A stretch of DNA of 64,000 nucleotides from Rutidosis leptorrhynchoides (taxonomy: Eukaryota; Streptophyta; Magnoliopsida; Asterales; Asteraceae): contig NC_092343.1 in NCBI RefSeq assembly GCF_046630445.1, forward strand, positions 134,843,501 through 134,907,500. Direction: 5' to 3'. A model generated the notes under the pieces. The model saw only the letters and a list, made by a program, of their open reading frames with translations, was not told where the DNA came from and did not search any database. A program made the position numbers and the translations under genes. The number at the start of each line of letters is the position of its first letter. The stretch's first letter is position 1. Shown here piece by piece: positions 49,518-59,761 of the stretch.

Positions 49518-49592
49518 ATTTATAGATGTGGCCTGAAATCTGGAGTCATGCGACTCGCATGGAAATGGCCTTCTGGCCATGCGACTCGCATG
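49518..49592 (-). promoter_or_regulatory. soloD promoter: TATA box and palindrome doublet
   Basis: On the minus strand TATAAAT is at 49524-49518. CATGCGAGTCGCATG palindromes are centred at 49554 and 49585, 31 bp apart with a 16-base spacer. Twenty-two bases separate the proximal palindrome from the TATA box. TGAGCTGT lies at 49610-49603, 18 bp from the distal centre, as in AthE. Confidence 0.78.
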
Positions 49593-49869
49593 AGGACCAG
49601 GGACAGCTCACATTGTTTTGGCTCCTAGCTTGTCGACATAATATAAAATAAATATAAATATAATATATATAATTTAAATTAATTAATTATATATTATATT
49701 AAATTCACGTGCATAGTTAACTTGTAATTTTTGTTCCGATAAGTCGTACGTTGTCACTCGACTTATGTCCCGGTTCCGGTTTTTCGAACGCCCTTTCGTA
49801 CGCTGAGAAAACTTGTACTTTACGTTTCGTGAATCGTACCTTTGTCAAAATATAGTCTTAAATCATCCA

Positions 49870-49988
49870 TAAAATATACCACTGTAGCAAAGTTACTGTA
49901 GCAATTCACTGTAGCAAAGTCAATTTCACTGTAGCAAATAGTGATTTTCAAAAACACTGTAGCATTTTGGGTACTGTAGCAATTTGAA
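49870..49988. repeat. CTGTAGCA cluster in soloD
   Basis: Six copies of (A)CTGTAGCA within about 110 bp, unevenly spaced (roughly 13-28 bp). No palindromic character. Possible dispersed protein-binding motif or degenerate tandem repeat. Confidence 0.8.
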
Positions 49989-50393
49989 ATGTTACTATCG
50001 TTTACTAAATAACTTGAAATTATATATATGTATATATCTTTTTAATATATATAAATCAGTTTTTTAAATACACATTGGAAGTTATTTATAAATAAATTTT
50101 AATAATAAATATTTCAACTTATCATATATATTCAAATAGATATTTAAACCAATAAGTTTAATGTACGGTATCAAATAATTAATACATTGTTACCTTTTCA
50201 AGTTATAGTATATATGTATCTATTTACATATAATTGTTCGCGAATCGTCGAAAACAACCGAAAGGTATTTAAATATATAAAAGTAGTTCAAAAATTTTGA
50301 GATTCAGTTTTACAGACTTTGCTTATCGTGTCGAAAATGTTAATCATACAAAGATTAAGTTTAAATTTGGTCAGAAATTTCCAGGTCATCACA

Positions 50394-51137
50394 TAAACAG
50401 TGTCCTCCTCCGTTTGAGCATGATTATAGTTTTTCTCCCCCTGAGAAACAGTTCGGTGAATATTATGTTCTAATTCAACCAACTGAGACCGAACAAGAAA
50501 AGGATAAAGGGGTAGATACATCAGAGACTACTAAGCTAGGGGTAGATAAGACTGCGAAAGTAGAGGAACCTAACCCTAAACCAGTTAAAATATTGAAAAA
50601 CTCAGCTAATCAGAGACCCATAAGGATTAGGAACGATCACCAATTAAATTTGTTAAAGGTCCTAATTTTGAGGAGGAGGACTTCTTTAAATTAGCGTGTA
50701 ATTCGCCACCGAAGTATGTTCCTCCACCTAAACGGTCTCTGTATAGAACTCCTAAGAGATCCCCTGTGAACAGGAGGTCTCCACCCGGACCTCAGAGAAA
50801 TAGATCTCCACCTGCTAGTAGACCTAGATTTAGTTCCTATTTTAGGGATAAAAATATAGAGACTATGCGTTCATGTTTACATTGCGGGTTGGGAGGTCAT
50901 AGGGCTATTCACTGTTCCAAACATTACATAGCACCCAGGAGGAGGATTGAGCTGAGTCCCCCTAAAAGATTTCAAAAGTTTCGATCAGTTTCTCCTCCTA
51001 AGAATCAGATGTCGTCTAGACCTAACTCACAAAGGTCTAATCAACATGTGATGAATGAAAATCCGTCCAAGAATGATAATAGTAAAAGGGTTAAGCAAGA
51101 TAATGTTTATTTTAAGAAACCCTTACATAAAAGTTAA
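50394..51137 (+). pseudogene. SirH gag-pol junction with second zinc knuckle
   Basis: Continues the frame after soloD (QCPPPFEHDYSFSPPEKQFG), shifts frame near 50640, then encodes an Arg/Pro/Ser-rich stretch with repeated SPP units and CLHCGLGGHRAIHC (about 50875-50916), a CX2CX4HX4C knuckle. A basic tail ends at 51137. The protein would bind RNA or precede protease. The frameshift shows it is dead. Confidence 0.7.
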
Positions 51138-51284
51138 ATGTGGGTAACAAAGGAGAGATTTAATGGGGCTAGTGGTTCGGGTACCGCTTATAGGGAAAAT
51201 GAAAAGGTTGTCACTATCAATGGGAAACCCATTGCCGAATAGGCAATGGTATCCCCCTCAAACTAATCATTTTTCTAATTATTT

Positions 51285-51566
51285 GTGCAGGTCGCCTACA
51301 TTCCAAACAAAAATACTTGGATTGTTGATAGTGGGGCGTCCAGGCACATGACAGAAAAAATGTCTCTGCTGCATGATGTTAAATCAATTAAGGGTGGACC
51401 TATTTCTTTTGCGGGTGATCACGGAGAGTTTATAACTGCTCAAGGGATGATTTCAAATTCCTCGGTCAGTTTTGACAAAGTAAGTTATGTAAAGGAAATG
51501 TCAAATAACCTGTTGTCCGTCTCTCAAGTGTGTGATAAGAGGCATAAAGTTCTATTTGACGAATAA
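51285..51566 (+). pseudogene. SirH protease region
   Basis: The protease active site reads WIVDSGASRHMT with the intact DSGA triad. SNNLLSVSQVCDKRHKVLFD, the usual C-terminal Copia protease segment, follows. A stop at 51565 interrupts the link to integrase. The segment upstream (51138-51284) contains GASGSGTAYRENEK but has stops and a shift. Confidence 0.8.
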
Positions 51567-52622
51567 CAGTGTTACATTATGATAAAGGATTATAAAGTTC
51601 CAAAAAATATGATTCTTATGACGGCACCCAGATGTCAAGACTTGTACATTCTTGATATGTCAAAGACGTATGTGAAGGCAGCTGCAGGGCATCAGGCTTT
51701 TATGTCCAAAGCTACTGAATAGGAGTCTATGTTATGGCATAAAAGGATAGGTCACTTAAGCTTCAGGAAAATGAACCATTTAGTTCACAATTGTTTGGTG
51801 GAAGGAGTTAATGTAAAAGGGTTTCATGCTCCTGATGGTTGTGTGCCGTGTAAGAAAATAAAGCAAGCTAAGAAACCACACAAAGTTAAAAAAAAACATC
51901 ATTTCATTGATACTCCTCTTGAGCTTCTTCATATGGATCTTTTCAATCCAGTTAACAAGAAGAGCATCACTGGACATTCCTATTGCTTAGTGGTTACTGA
52001 TGAGTACTCGCATTTTACGTGGGTTGTGTTGTTAAAAAGTAAAGCTGATACCTTTGAACAAATCAGGTTGCTGATCACGAGACTTGAAACGTTATATAAG
52101 TTGAGGGTAAGAAGAATCAGAACAGATAATGGGACAGAGTTTAAAAATAAGCAGATGGAAGAGTATTGTAACGAAAGGGGAATTCAACAACAATTCAGTT
52201 CATCGTACACTCCGCAGATGAACGGTGTTGCTGAAAGAAAGAATCGTACTCTAATTGAGACTGCCAGAACCATGCTGGCTGACTCAGAATTACCAGTTAC
52301 CTTCTGGAGTGAAGCAGTTTTGAATGCATGTTATACGATGAATAGAGTACTTGTTATGAAACGTCACGGCAAGACATGTTATGAGCTGCTACTGAAAAGA
52401 AAACCTCACATCAAACATCTTGAACCATTTGGTTCTCTTTGTACCATAATGGTTAGAGATACATGTGTGAAATTCAATCCGAAAGTTGTTACAGGTAGGT
52501 TCTTGGGTTATGGGAATGCATGCAAACGGGTTTATAACTTGGAATCTCGGTGTGTTGAAGAATGTATCAAAATCAATGTTCAAAGACATGCAGCAATTCT
52601 AGCTGGTAAAGGGTATACATAG
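51567..52622 (+). pseudogene. SirH integrase
   Basis: In the open part (51729-52622) the zinc domain reads LWHKRIGHLSFRKMNHL...CVPC, and the core holds ELLHMDLFNPV, RIRTDNGTEFKN and SSSYTPQMNGVAERKNRT: the D, D and E catalytic residues are all visible. The C-terminal GKTCYELLLKRKPHIKHLEPFG and GRFLGYGN blocks are normal Copia. Stops precede it at 51565 and 51721 and follow it at 52621. The catalytic domain itself is open. Confidence 0.87.
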
Positions 52623-53270
52623 CAGTTTGACTATGATAAGTTGTTTGATTCGTTCAATGTTCCTGAGGATGACTCTGACGATGAAGAGATTACTACACAA
52701 ATGATGTATAACATGCGTATCTCTGCTGAACGTATGTCTGATGTGCGTGTGCAATCTCAAGTACCTATTGAGACTGAAGAAAGAGCACAAGTGACAGGGC
52801 CAAATGATGATGAATCTGATTCTAGTGATTCAGTTCCTGCATTAGAGGAATCGACATTACAATATGAGGGGGAGGATGTGTATCTAGATGAAGTTTATGA
52901 GGATTTGGTGGATGAGAAACCCACTCGAACTGTGCTTGAGGAACCTATTCATCCTGTGATTGAGGAACCTATATAAACAGTGAATGTGGATCCTTTACAA
53001 ATCAATACAAATGACACTACTGAAACAGGCAGACTAAGACGGTCTGGTCGATCGATATCTCTTCCTAAACGTTTTGATGATTATATAATTAACCCTGCAG
53101 GTGTTTTAGGTGCTAATACAGGTGAATCTTCTGCTTCGGATGAGCGTGTTACACCCTCTTCAAATGTTGATACTGCTTTTTATACTCAATTGAATCAGAC
53201 CGGAAGAATCTTCAGAAATGCGCACTGTCCTTTTGTGTCGCAAATCGAACATGAAGACGTCAAAGATTGT
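52623..53270 (+). pseudogene. SirH linker between integrase and RT
   Basis: Acidic, repeat-rich linker with DDSDDEEITTQM and EEPIHPVIEEPI units, one stop at 52975-52977, then RLRRSGRSISLPKRFDDYI, the conserved 'RRSTR' type sequence before RT. Confidence 0.7.
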
Positions 53271-54284
53271 TGCAGTATGATGAGTGGGTTTCAGCTATGC
53301 AGGAAGAACTTCAACAATTCAATCACTTGGGTGTTTGGAGGTTGGTAATACCACCTTCCGGCTGTAAACCGTATGGCCTGAAGTGGGTATTGAAGAATAA
53401 GACAGATGATCAAGGAATCTTGATCTGGAACAAAGCAAGATTAGTTATTCGCGGTTATCAGCAAATTCCAGAGATTTATTACGATGAAGTATATGCTCCG
53501 GTTGCTAGACTGGAGGCAATTCGAATGTTTTCGGCTTTTGCTTCGTGGAAAGAGTTTAAAGTTTTTCAGATGGATGTTAAGAGTGTATTCTTGTATGGCA
53601 CTCTCCAGGAGACTGTGTATGTGACTCAGCTGCCGGGTTTTGTTGATCCGCATCATTCAGAAAAGGTGTATCTCTTAGAAAATGTGTTGTATGGTCTTCA
53701 CCAAGCCCCGAGAGCTTGGTATGCTACTCTGTCAAACTATATGATAGAGAAAGGTTTTAGAGGAGGAGTCATTGATCAGACTCTATTTATCAAAGAAATG
53801 GGCAACGATATCATGTTGGTACAGGTATATGTGGACGACATCATCTTTGGGTCGACAGATCAGAAAATGGTTGATGAGTTTCAGGATGTAATGCAAAAAC
53901 GATTCAAGATGAGTTCACCAGGGACCATTAATTTCTTTTTGGGGTTGCAGGTTGATAAAACAGAAAAGGGCATTTTTCTACATCAATCGAAGTACGTAAC
54001 TGACATCTTGAGACGATTCAAGATGGAAGATGAACGAATTACCAAGAATCCTCTGTCGGTGAATCACGGGATTACACCGGAAAATACAGGGCCGAAAGTC
54101 AATCCAACTCTATACAGGGCTATTATTGGTTCTTTGATGTATCTTACAGCATCTCGCCCAGATATCATGTTCGCAACTTATTTGTGTGCTCGTTATCAAG
54201 CACATCCTAACGTGAATCATATGTTAGCAGCGAAGAAGATCAGGTGTTATCTAAAGGGAACTCCAAGTTTGGGCTTATGGTATC
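53267..54284 (+). pseudogene. SirH reverse transcriptase
   Basis: Copia RT: WVSAMQEELQQFNHLGVW, GLKWVLKNKTDD, KVFQMDVKSVFLYGTLQE, LYGLHQAPRAWYATLSNYM and the active site VQVYVDDIIFGST. The thumb region follows (KFNMSSPG-like FKMSSPGTINFFLGLQV). A frame change near 53340 links it to the linker. The RT core is otherwise open until soloI begins at 54285, in the early RNase H region after LKGTPSLGLWY. The coding read after 54285 is soloI sequence. Confidence 0.88.
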
Positions 54285-56242
54285 TGATATGGTCGAAACG
54301 GATGGTTTTATTCGTGCGATGTCATCAGGCCGCAGCACGCCAGAATCAACCACCAAGGGGGTTGGTACTGTTTTAAATTTATATTTAGCGGGGCCTAAAT
54401 CATACTACTCCTTAGTATGAGTAAGGAAAGTATGACCTAGAATCGTATTTTTGAGATATCAGTAGAATCGAACCTATATTTAAGTCTAAGATAGTTAGGA
54501 AGGAGTAGTAGTTACTTAATTTTTGGATTTTCTAATTTATAAGACAGATAAAGTAAATGCGATAAAATTCATAATTCAGATAAGGTTAAAGTGAGTGCAT
54601 ACTATGACTTCATCAGTTATTCTGCCGAGATTATGGAATGCTGGCTCAAGAATAGGCAGAGGCCTTGTATTTATTACACTGGTCCTAAACACCCCTGTCA
54701 TAAGATATGTCACTGGGTACTGCGTTAGGCTTGAAGATTCTGAATAGATAGCAATGTCCCTTACCCCCGATGCCCGTGTAGTCTGACTACAGGCATACAC
54801 GTTCAGACGGCTCATCCAATTGAGCGACTAGGTTGGGTGACGTATTAACATTCTACAATGGTCTAAACTTTCATAAGCATAATAGAATACATGGTTTACC
54901 ATATCCGAGAGATGTGATGTGTTTCAATGCTTTCGTTAATGATTGGTTTTAAAAGATAGTTAGGCCCTTAAAAAGATTTTAACCATAAAAAACACCATGG
55001 CCAAGTCAAGCTGACTTCCATGAACACGTTCGGTCATCCTAACGTTCCAATCCTTTATGTGTCTAAACAAACAATTCCTTAATTAACTAAGAATCCCTCA
55101 AGCGGGGTGCAATGCTTGAGACCGCGTTATGGTGCAGTGTACTAATCAACACTGACTGGGTTCCATGGCCTTACTTAGCAGAGGTACAACTTACAACAAC
55201 CAATGTGCTTCAGCGTGCACGTACGAAGTTTATATGCTTGGTGACTACACTAGCATGGTCTGGGACAGACAATGTACTAAGGGTCTAGTCAGATGTTTCA
55301 CTACGAAAGAGTCCTCAGTCGGAGTCCAAAGCTCGATAGACTTACTACAACGGGTGTGCCTCAGTTGATCTTACATTGTATCCGATAGACTTCTCTTACT
55401 AAGGGGTGACACAGATAGTGTACTCTGAATCGAGGTTCGCGACTTCCCAATAACAGAGCCAATAACTACGTTCTATTAGTTGGAAAAGCGATTGAGTTTA
55501 AAGCATAATCGGAAAGCATTTCAACAGCATACACAAACCATAACATTATTTCGGCATTATAACTGCTTACATCATAGCATACACTAAAGATAACTACTCG
55601 CTAATCATGGCAACAATATCACAGAACATAATGATAGAAGACATTATATAAAGATAAGGGATAGAAGTACCAGTAGATTAAACGAGTTCCGAATACAAAA
55701 GTGACAAATTCAAGACTCCAGACCGCTCCTAATACAATCTTCGGCGTTCTTATCTGGGTACTAGGTTTCCCGCACGGAGTCGAAGGCCTTGAGAGTATGA
55801 CTAATATTGTACAAGAGAGAGAAAGAAGTGAATTGAAGTGTGTGTTGGAATGAATGACAAAGACCCTTTAAATAAGCACAAAATTTGCCTGCAAACGGCT
55901 GGCAGGCCGTTTGGCAAACCGTTTGCAGGGCCCATTTGCTAAGGCAAGCCGTTTAACGAGGCCGTTTGATCTGGGCATTTGGCAGGCAGTTTGGCAGCCC
56001 ATTTGGCAAGCCGTTTGGCTTGCTGATTCCCTGGATCGTAACTTGATTTCTTGTCTTTCACCGTTTTTGCTCTAGAATCTTCGTTTTAGCTCCGATTCTG
56101 TCAATTCTTTTTGCACTGTCTTCGTAATTACTTGTTCCTCAATTATAATCGACGAAGTAGGTATTTTTCCGACAAAGTTCGAATCTTTCTTGTTTTTGGG
56201 CCTTAATACAGGGGTGAAAACGTGACTTTCTAGCCGATATCA
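54285..56242 (-). mobile_element. soloI: solo LTR in SirH RNase H
   Basis: 1958 bp, TGATATGGTC...GCCGATATCA, flanked by GTATC at 54280-54284 and 56243-56247. No PBS or coding domain. Minus sense is inferred from the TATA-like box at about 55868-55875. A short-repeat array lies upstream of it (55891-56025). TGAT...ATCA ends resemble AthE and soloJ. The remaining sequence 54376-55860 shows no gene. Confidence 0.85.
55868..56025 (-). promoter_or_regulatory. soloI promoter region: 12-13-bp repeat array and TATA-like box
   Basis: TATTTAAAGGG on the minus strand (55874-55864) is a TATA-like box. The array of GCC-(G/A)TTT-GGC units has centres at 55910.5, 55922.5, 55935.5, 55952.5, 55965.5, 55978.5, 55990.5, 56002.5 and 56014.5, mostly 12-13 bp apart. 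CAAGCC-GTTT-GGCTTG (56009-56024) is a perfect inverted unit. Confidence 0.65.
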
Positions 56243-56765
56243 GTATCCGAGAAAGGATGGGTTTGATCTAACGGCATTTAGTGATTCTGATTACGGGAGT
56301 TGTAAAAGAGATTTCAAATCAAACTCTGGTAGTTGTCAGTTTCTAGGTAGCAGGTTGGTAAGTTGGTAGTGTAAAAAACAAACGGCAGTCGCACAATCAA
56401 CGTGTGAGGCTGAATACATTGCTGCTGCAAGTTGTACTTCTCAGGTTTTCTGGATTCAACAACAGCTTAGGGATTACGGTTTGCAAATTTCTAACACTCC
56501 TATATATGTTGATAATACTGCTGCTATTGTTGTTACTAAAAACCATGTTAATCATTCTAAGACCAAACACATAGGGATCAAGTTCCATTTCATTAGGGAC
56601 TGTTATGAAAAGAAACTAATCGATGTCCTACAAATAGGTACAACAACCTAGAGGTTTGATTTGTTTACGAAAGCATTTGACCGACCTCGTTTCCTATTCC
56701 TGTTAAATGTGTTAGGAGTGAAAGATGGGGCGGAGGTTGTGTTCGATAGGGAGTTATTGAAGTAA
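56243..56765 (+). pseudogene. SirH RNase H
   Basis: Resumes after soloI with RKDGFDLTAFSDSDYGSCK, then SGSCQFLGSRLVSW, STCEAEYIAAASCTSQVFW, YVDNTAAIVVTKN and HSKTKHIGIKFHFIRD, the complete Copia RNase H signature. Stops occur after LVSW and after QIGTTT. The frame ends at 56763-56765. The DSD, E and D catalytic acids are visible. Confidence 0.85.
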
Positions 56766-57124
56766 CCATCCAATCTGTATCATTTGTATATTTTCATTTG
56801 CATTCTTCATTGTTTTTGAATGTTAATTAGTTTATTTTCTGCTTTGCATGATCATTTTATTTTCTGTTATGCATTTTTAAATTGAAAAATCAAAAATATT
56901 GTGTATATGCTTTCTGTTTCGTAGAATAGTTGAGAAAATTGCTTCATCAGAAAATACAAAAACATTGAAAAATGAAAAAGGCATAAAAATCTGAAAATCA
57001 GTAAAATGAGAAGTTGCTATGTGAAAATAGGAAATGATTGTATTACTGGACTTGCATGTTAATTGTTCTGCGTATAGAGTAAGTAGTACATGATTAGTTA
57101 ATGAATGTTGGTAAATTTTGAGGA
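56766..57124 (+). other. Spacer between SirH RNase H and 3' ORF
   Basis: AT-rich, about 360 bp. Nothing recognised. Confidence 0.5.
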
Positions 57125-57439
57125 TTGAATATTGGAATGAGAAGATCACTTACGCATAAAGTAAATAATCTTAGCAAGGAAATCGCGGAAAGGTTTACAG
57201 CGGTTGACGGTAGTCACCTAACTATCACTGAGAATGTACTGAGAAATGATCGTTCAGGAACTCAACAGACGGTTGAGGTCTCCCCTACTACGATTTATGC
57301 TCTAGTGAAGGATTGCCAAGTAAGTCCACAAGGTGAGTTTACTCTGTTAGAACCTATACTGGTTTCTATTTACCTTTATTGCTTGGGCCGAAACGCATTA
57401 GGTTCGTCAGGTATCCAAAGGGGGGTGTTCTCACTATGA
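57125..57439 (+). pseudogene. SirH 3' env-like ORF remnant
   Basis: A 104-codon open stretch. Its middle (DGSHLTITENVLRNDRSG) resembles the start of the extra ORF found after RNase H in Sirevirus-like elements of Asteraceae, and the end shows FTLLEPILVSIYLYCLGRNA. It stops at 57437, much shorter than such ORFs, so it is a fragment. The name env-like reflects position only. The match is from memory of the family and is moderate. Confidence 0.4.
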
Positions 57440-58950
57440 ACGGTTTGAAAAGTGCAATTCTGTATCATAGACTATCATCGGTTTGCGAATATATCAAAGG
57501 AGACTACTTCAACGTCAAAGATTAATGTTCCAGTGTGTTTCATCTCAAGATGTGGTGCATCATCATCATAGTTGTAATTGTTATTTCATTTACTGTTTAT
57601 CTTCATTTATGTTTGCAAAAGCTAAAGTGCAACATCAAAAAAATACAAAAAAAATTGTGTTGTTTGTATATATGTTTGTAAGTCAATAAAGATGATGCAC
57701 CACATCAACCATAAAGAATTTGAGTTATCAAAGTTTGGACTTTGTGTCTATCAATCAATTGAATTCTACATATGAAAGATGATCAAACAATGTGCTAATC
57801 AGAACGAATTAAGTTGTCTATATCTGAGGGGGAGAAGTGTCAGAGTTTCAGATCTAGAAAACTCAAATCATTCTGTCTGTCCTGGAAATCATATTTAGCA
57901 GGATTTTTCTTATCATTTAGAGGGACGTTACATCTATTGTCTGTGATATGGGTTGTGCCGATTGATCTAGATAGCTGGGGATATCTTCTGGAGGGTATTC
58001 TGACTTAGAATTCCATCACCCCTAAAAACATCATATCATTCCATCATTATTGGCTTTCCGCTCAAGCATGGGGTTTATAGCGACTGATAACTGTGTTCTT
58101 ACGGAGTATGCAATATGATTGAGACAAACAAAGCCTTCTGAATCGAAAGGTATAAGTTTAAGGTAGAAGCTCATGGCTGACAGGGTTGCTAGAAACATCG
58201 TGAGATGCTTCCTGTTCAATCAAATCGAAAGTACATCGAGGCGATAGCGGACAACATCAATATATTGTGCTCAATTGACTACCTAATAAATTTGTGCGAT
58301 CTCAAGTGAGGACTAAGTTTAAGATTATTTACCTAAGTGTGCAAGTGATTTTCAAAAAGTCTGGAAGGAAAGTCTAAAAAGTTTATTGATATTCAAAGAC
58401 TAAAAGTGTAGGTACTTGAAAATCAAAAATGGAACAAAAAGTTCTGAATGAATGAAATCAATGGTGTTAAAACTGCAAAATAAAGTTCAGTTCTGATCCT
58501 AAGAAAATATTGATTAATTTATCTTCTCACAAAAATATGTGTTTATGCTATGATTGCTGTATAGTTTTCATGCTGGATAGTGTAGTTTGATTAAAAAGAA
58601 TAGCAAGTCATTTAGCTAGTCATGTCATGCTTGTGATATTCACTATGCGATTAGTTTATTGATTTAATTCATCATAATGTATATGCTTGCATTTATTTTT
58701 CATAGTTAGCATGTATAAAATGAAAAAGACAAAAAGATTTAGATTTTTTTTAATATTTTTACATGTTTCATATTGTATATTATTGCATATCATTTGGTGG
58801 TTACTTCGTAAACTCCATATGTGTGGACCAGTGGGAGTAGGCAAGTGTGAAAGATCCGAAAAACGAAAAGTTCAAAAAGTCGGGTATTAGGTTATTTGAC
58901 TTAGTTTGAAATTCAATGGGATCTTGTGAAAGTTGACAAAATTGAAATAT
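57440..58950 (+). other. SirH 3' non-coding region and downstream DNA
   Basis: Contains a 16-bp perfect inverted repeat, GATGTGGTGCATCATC at 57549-57564 and its complement at 57691-57706, and the polypurine tract 57826-57837 followed by TGTCAGAG. If the latter starts a 3' LTR, it does not resemble the 5' LTR at 43016. The rest shows no gene. Confidence 0.5.
57826..57837 (+). promoter_or_regulatory. SirH polypurine tract candidate
   Basis: GAGGGGGAGAAG followed by TG at 57838. It has the form and place of a Sirevirus polypurine tract after the 3' ORF. Confidence 0.6.
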
Positions 58951-59061
58951 CAGGGATTAGATTGAGAAAACTGATGGTAAAAGGGTAATGTGTTTATTTG
59001 GATGAGACGAGTTTGTTGAGAGAAGAAAGTATGAAAAGTTAAATTTTAAAAGTTGTGAATT

Positions 59062-59243
59062 TGCACCCAGACGGTTACACATGGCAACCGCACAGTTACA
59101 CCATGTAACCGCCCGGATACTTGAAATTAAAGGGTTTTTGGACTTAATGTACAACCGTACGGGTACACCTTGCACTCGCGCGGTTGCATATCTTTTGGCC
59201 GGATACAACCCTGCAACCGCACAGTTGCAGGATGGGTATAAAT
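59062..59243 (+). promoter_or_regulatory. SirH-type palindrome array and TATA box upstream of the 59.7-kb ORF
   Basis: Degenerate GCAACCG-NN-CGGTTGC units are centred at 59070.5, 59091.5, 59112.5, 59158.5, 59179.5, about 59198.5 and 59220.5. Three intervals are exactly 21 bp. TATAAATACCC starts at 59237. Further copies are at about 59598-59670 in the presumed leader. Confidence 0.72.
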
Positions 59244-59761
59244 ACCCAAACTCAGAACCGTGTGGTTGTTTTGTGCTCACAAATTGGCTAAGTCTAAAAT
59301 TTTCATAATTCACAAATTGCTAAGGGGAGTTTTTGATCTCGTTTTTCATATTCTACTCATTTTACTGGTCAATTTCATCTATAACAGCTATCTATTCATC
59401 CATTAAATCTCTTGTTTTGATTAGTTTTTAGTTTTCATGAACTTTAGATCAATACAGGGATTATTGATGTGTTTTAACTGAAATTGTTTATTAGAACATG
59501 CTAACCGGAGGTATTAGGTGCTATTACAAAGGTTTATTTGATGATCAACATCTGTTTTGAAGGTTTTTGGTTTCGAAAACCCTAACAGGCTGGTTGAATA
59601 CAACTGCACGATTATGCATTGCAACTGCACGGTTGAACTACATCCGCACGGTTGTAATATGAAATCGTACGATTACATAAAACATCTGTTTTAATTTTGG
59701 AAAGTCTGATTCTTGTGTTATTTTAACCATGTTTGAGTTTGTTATGTCTTAGCTCATCCAC

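Larger units (their letters stand above)
48063..50393 (-). mobile_element. soloD: solo LTR in SirH gag
   Basis: 2331 bp, TGTGACGATCGG...CAGGTCATCACA on the plus strand, flanked by TAAAC at 48058-48062 and 50394-50398. Sense is minus, inferred from similarity to TekB/TekA LTRs and from the TATA box. It carries a 59-bp tandem repeat, a CTGTAGCA cluster, a trinucleotide run and a 31-bp palindrome doublet. Removal joins the SirH frame exactly. Confidence 0.9.
43006..57840 (+). mobile_element. SirH: Sirevirus-like Copia element, broken by three solo LTRs
   Basis: Plus-strand order: 5' LTR (about 43016-43389), PBS 43392-43403, leader, gag with a zinc knuckle, coiled region, protease, integrase, RT with YVDDIIFGS, RNase H, a further env-like ORF remnant and a GAGGGGGAGAAG polypurine tract at 57826-57837. 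Copia domain order plus a long gag and an extra 3' ORF fit the Sirevirus/Maximus lineage. Insertions: soloJ 44216-45910, soloD 48063-50393, soloI 54285-56242. Many stops and frameshifts show it is inactive. A 3' LTR matching the 5' LTR was not found after the polypurine tract, so its right end is unresolved. Confidence 0.8.

Noticed and set aside
49329-49580. Minus-strand 83-codon leucine-rich ORF in soloD that resembles a membrane segment
   Set aside because: Its leucine run is the translated trinucleotide repeat; not evidence for a protein.
55165-55368. 67-codon plus-strand ORF in soloI
   Set aside because: Lies in an LTR, no domain, antisense to the inferred promoter.
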